Source: JAGNEJ01 sp043757865
GTDB taxonomy: Bacteria > Verrucomicrobiota > Verrucomicrobiia > Verrucomicrobiales > V1-33
Reading direction: 5' to 3'
DNA: 64,000 bases
Assembly (NCBI GenBank): GCA_043757865.1
Contig: JAYVOP010000169.1
Location: 1 to 64,000 of the forward strand
Shown: positions 62,983-64,000 of the stretch, piece after piece
How positions within the stretch are numbered: position 1 is the stretch's first letter
Layout of the letters: each line of letters starts with the position of its first letter
Program-made: the position numbers and the translations under genes
Notes under the pieces: model-generated
What the model saw: only the letters and a program-made list of their open reading frames with translations
What the model was told of the DNA's origin: nothing
Databases searched by the model: none

Positions 62983-63039
62983 CGATGGTGCGGCCAAGTG
63001 CCACAAGTCCGTGGCCCTGTCTTCTTGCAGTGCGGTCAT

Positions 63040-64000
63040 TTAATAATCGTTGGTGATGGTGCCACCATCAATGGGGCGGCTCACATTGAGGCTACTGATG
63101 CGCAGGGTGGCATCAGTAGAGAGCAGTTTATTTCCTAGCAGATTAGCGATCGCGTAATTCTGAACTGCCGACAGATTAGCGCGATAGAGCAGGTGCTCAT
63201 AGGCCCAAATAGAGTAGGCTCCATTGGCCACATTTTCCGGCGTATAGGGCACTCCATTATAAGCTAGGTAATGTGCTCCAGCAGCCACGGCATTGGCCGC
63301 ATCCAACGTAGGCAGATAGGAAACATAGTATCCACCCAGCGTGGCGAGGGTGCTTTTTGGAAGCACGACTGTAGCCAGATTACCATTGCTGGGATTGCCA
63401 TCGCTACCTTCTAGGAAATCAATGCCGTTCCGCGTTACGGCTGGATATGGCACGTGACTGATGATGGAGTTTGCCAAAGCTCCGGTGCCAATGGTGGGCT
63501 TGTATTGCACGAGGTTTGCATTTCCACCAATACCTGTTTCTACAAGGGTTACAAGACGCGCGCCAGACTCAGGATCACGTCCTGTGGCATAGACATAAGC
63601 GGGTTCGTTGGTGGCTGGGAGCACGGCGGTGCGGTCCGAATCCTGCCCCGTAAATACGGCTAGTGGCAACCGTCCCACGCCATATAAGGCCTGCGCCTGT
63701 TGCGTGGAAATGTTGTTGAAACGCACGGGCGCATCTTTACTAGCAACAAAGACGTAGGCTCCTGCGCCTACCTTCAGGTCCGTCAGCACGGGAGTGCGAT
63801 AGACCGTGGTGTTCTGAAAGGTATCCACCGCTGCAACGTCGGCCACGAGGGACTCTACAGCCGCTCCGGTATTCAGCGCTGATGGCGTGCCCGCAGAGCT
63901 TTGAAGCGTGGTGGTCTTAAGGAAACTGATCTGCTCATTGGTGGTCACGACGCGCACGCCAGCAGTGGAACCATTCCATGAAGTGCGGAAATAAATGGTG
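63040..64000 (-). CDS. PstS-like periplasmic binding protein (partial, 5' end outside window)
   Basis: The frame is open to the window edge (320 codons to the stop at 63040). It has the PBP-superfamily layout of phosphate-binding PstS proteins: WNGSTAGVRVVTTN near the window edge (the anion-binding GST segment), VGAGAYVFVASKDAPVRFNN, NISTQQAQALYGVG, VYATGRDPESGARLVTLVE (the second anion-loop R-x-x-SG-R) and NGIDFLEGSDGNPSNG. The C-terminal 40 residues are helical. The start codon is not in the window. It precedes the TpsB gene on the same strand with a 147-nt gap. I do not see PstA, PstB or PstC, so phosphate transport is not assumed. Confidence 0.8.
   Translation of the reverse strand, partial: TIYFRTSWNGSTAGVRVVTTNEQISFLKTTTLQSSAGTPSALNTGAAVESLVADVAAVDTFQNTTVYRTPVLTDLKVGAGAYVFVASKDAPVRFNNISTQQAQALYGVGRLPLAVFTGQDSDRTAVLPATNEPAYVYATGRDPESGARLVTLVETGIGGNANLVQYKPTIGTGALANSIISHVPYPAVTRNGIDFLEGSDGNPSNGNLATVVLPKSTLATLGGYYVSYLPTLDAANAVAAGAHYLAYNGVPYTPENVANGAYSIWAYEHLLYRANLSAVQNYAIANLLGNKLLSTDATLRISSLNVSRPIDGGTITNDY

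Overview
The window looks like a chromosomal segment of a member of the Verrucomicrobiota. That assignment is inferred from gene style: an ECF sigma factor carried on a long membrane-anchored protein, an MFS/PlsC/AMP-ligase fusion, a S23-type four-helix-bundle gene, Gram-negative outer-membrane machinery, and translation starts that mostly lack Shine-Dalgarno sequences. No rRNA or tRNA gene and no CRISPR array was recognised.

Region 1 (1-9605) is metabolic. It holds the 5' part of a lysophospholipid transporter/acyltransferase/acyl-ACP ligase fusion, a secreted spherulin-4 type protein, L-ribulokinase, a one-haem cytochrome-like exported protein, N-carbamoylputrescine amidase and transketolase.

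Region 2 (9652-43097) is a large surface-polysaccharide locus, almost all on the minus strand. It contains a polyprenyl-phosphate glycosylphosphotransferase, a Wzx-type flippase, a Wzy-type polymerase, an O-antigen-ligase-like protein with TPR-like repeats, WecB, nine glycosyltransferases (counting the sugar-phosphate transferase), three acyltransferase-3 proteins, an asparagine synthase, a carbamoyltransferase and an FkbM methyltransferase. A sigma-factor fusion with a translationally coupled partner sits inside it. There are also signs of insertion and decay: an AAA/DUF4143 ATPase behind six 22-bp tandem repeats, an FkbM remnant, a decayed CYTH-HigA gene pair, and several intergenic palindromes.

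Region 3 (43584-64000) is the most unusual part. Seven tightly packed minus-strand genes (start codon at 61055, last stop at 43584, about 17.5 kb) run in the order ExbB fused to DUF2341 and LamG domains, ExbD, TonB-like protein, porin, periplasmic coiled-coil protein, parvulin, and a 3689-residue filamentous-haemagglutinin-type exoprotein. The two-partner-secretion pore (TpsB) and a PstS-like binding protein lie directly upstream. A near-identical 32-nt element with an inverted repeat lies 58-62 nt before both the ExbB fusion and the TpsB gene. I read this as a two-partner secretion system with its own Ton energy module and common control.
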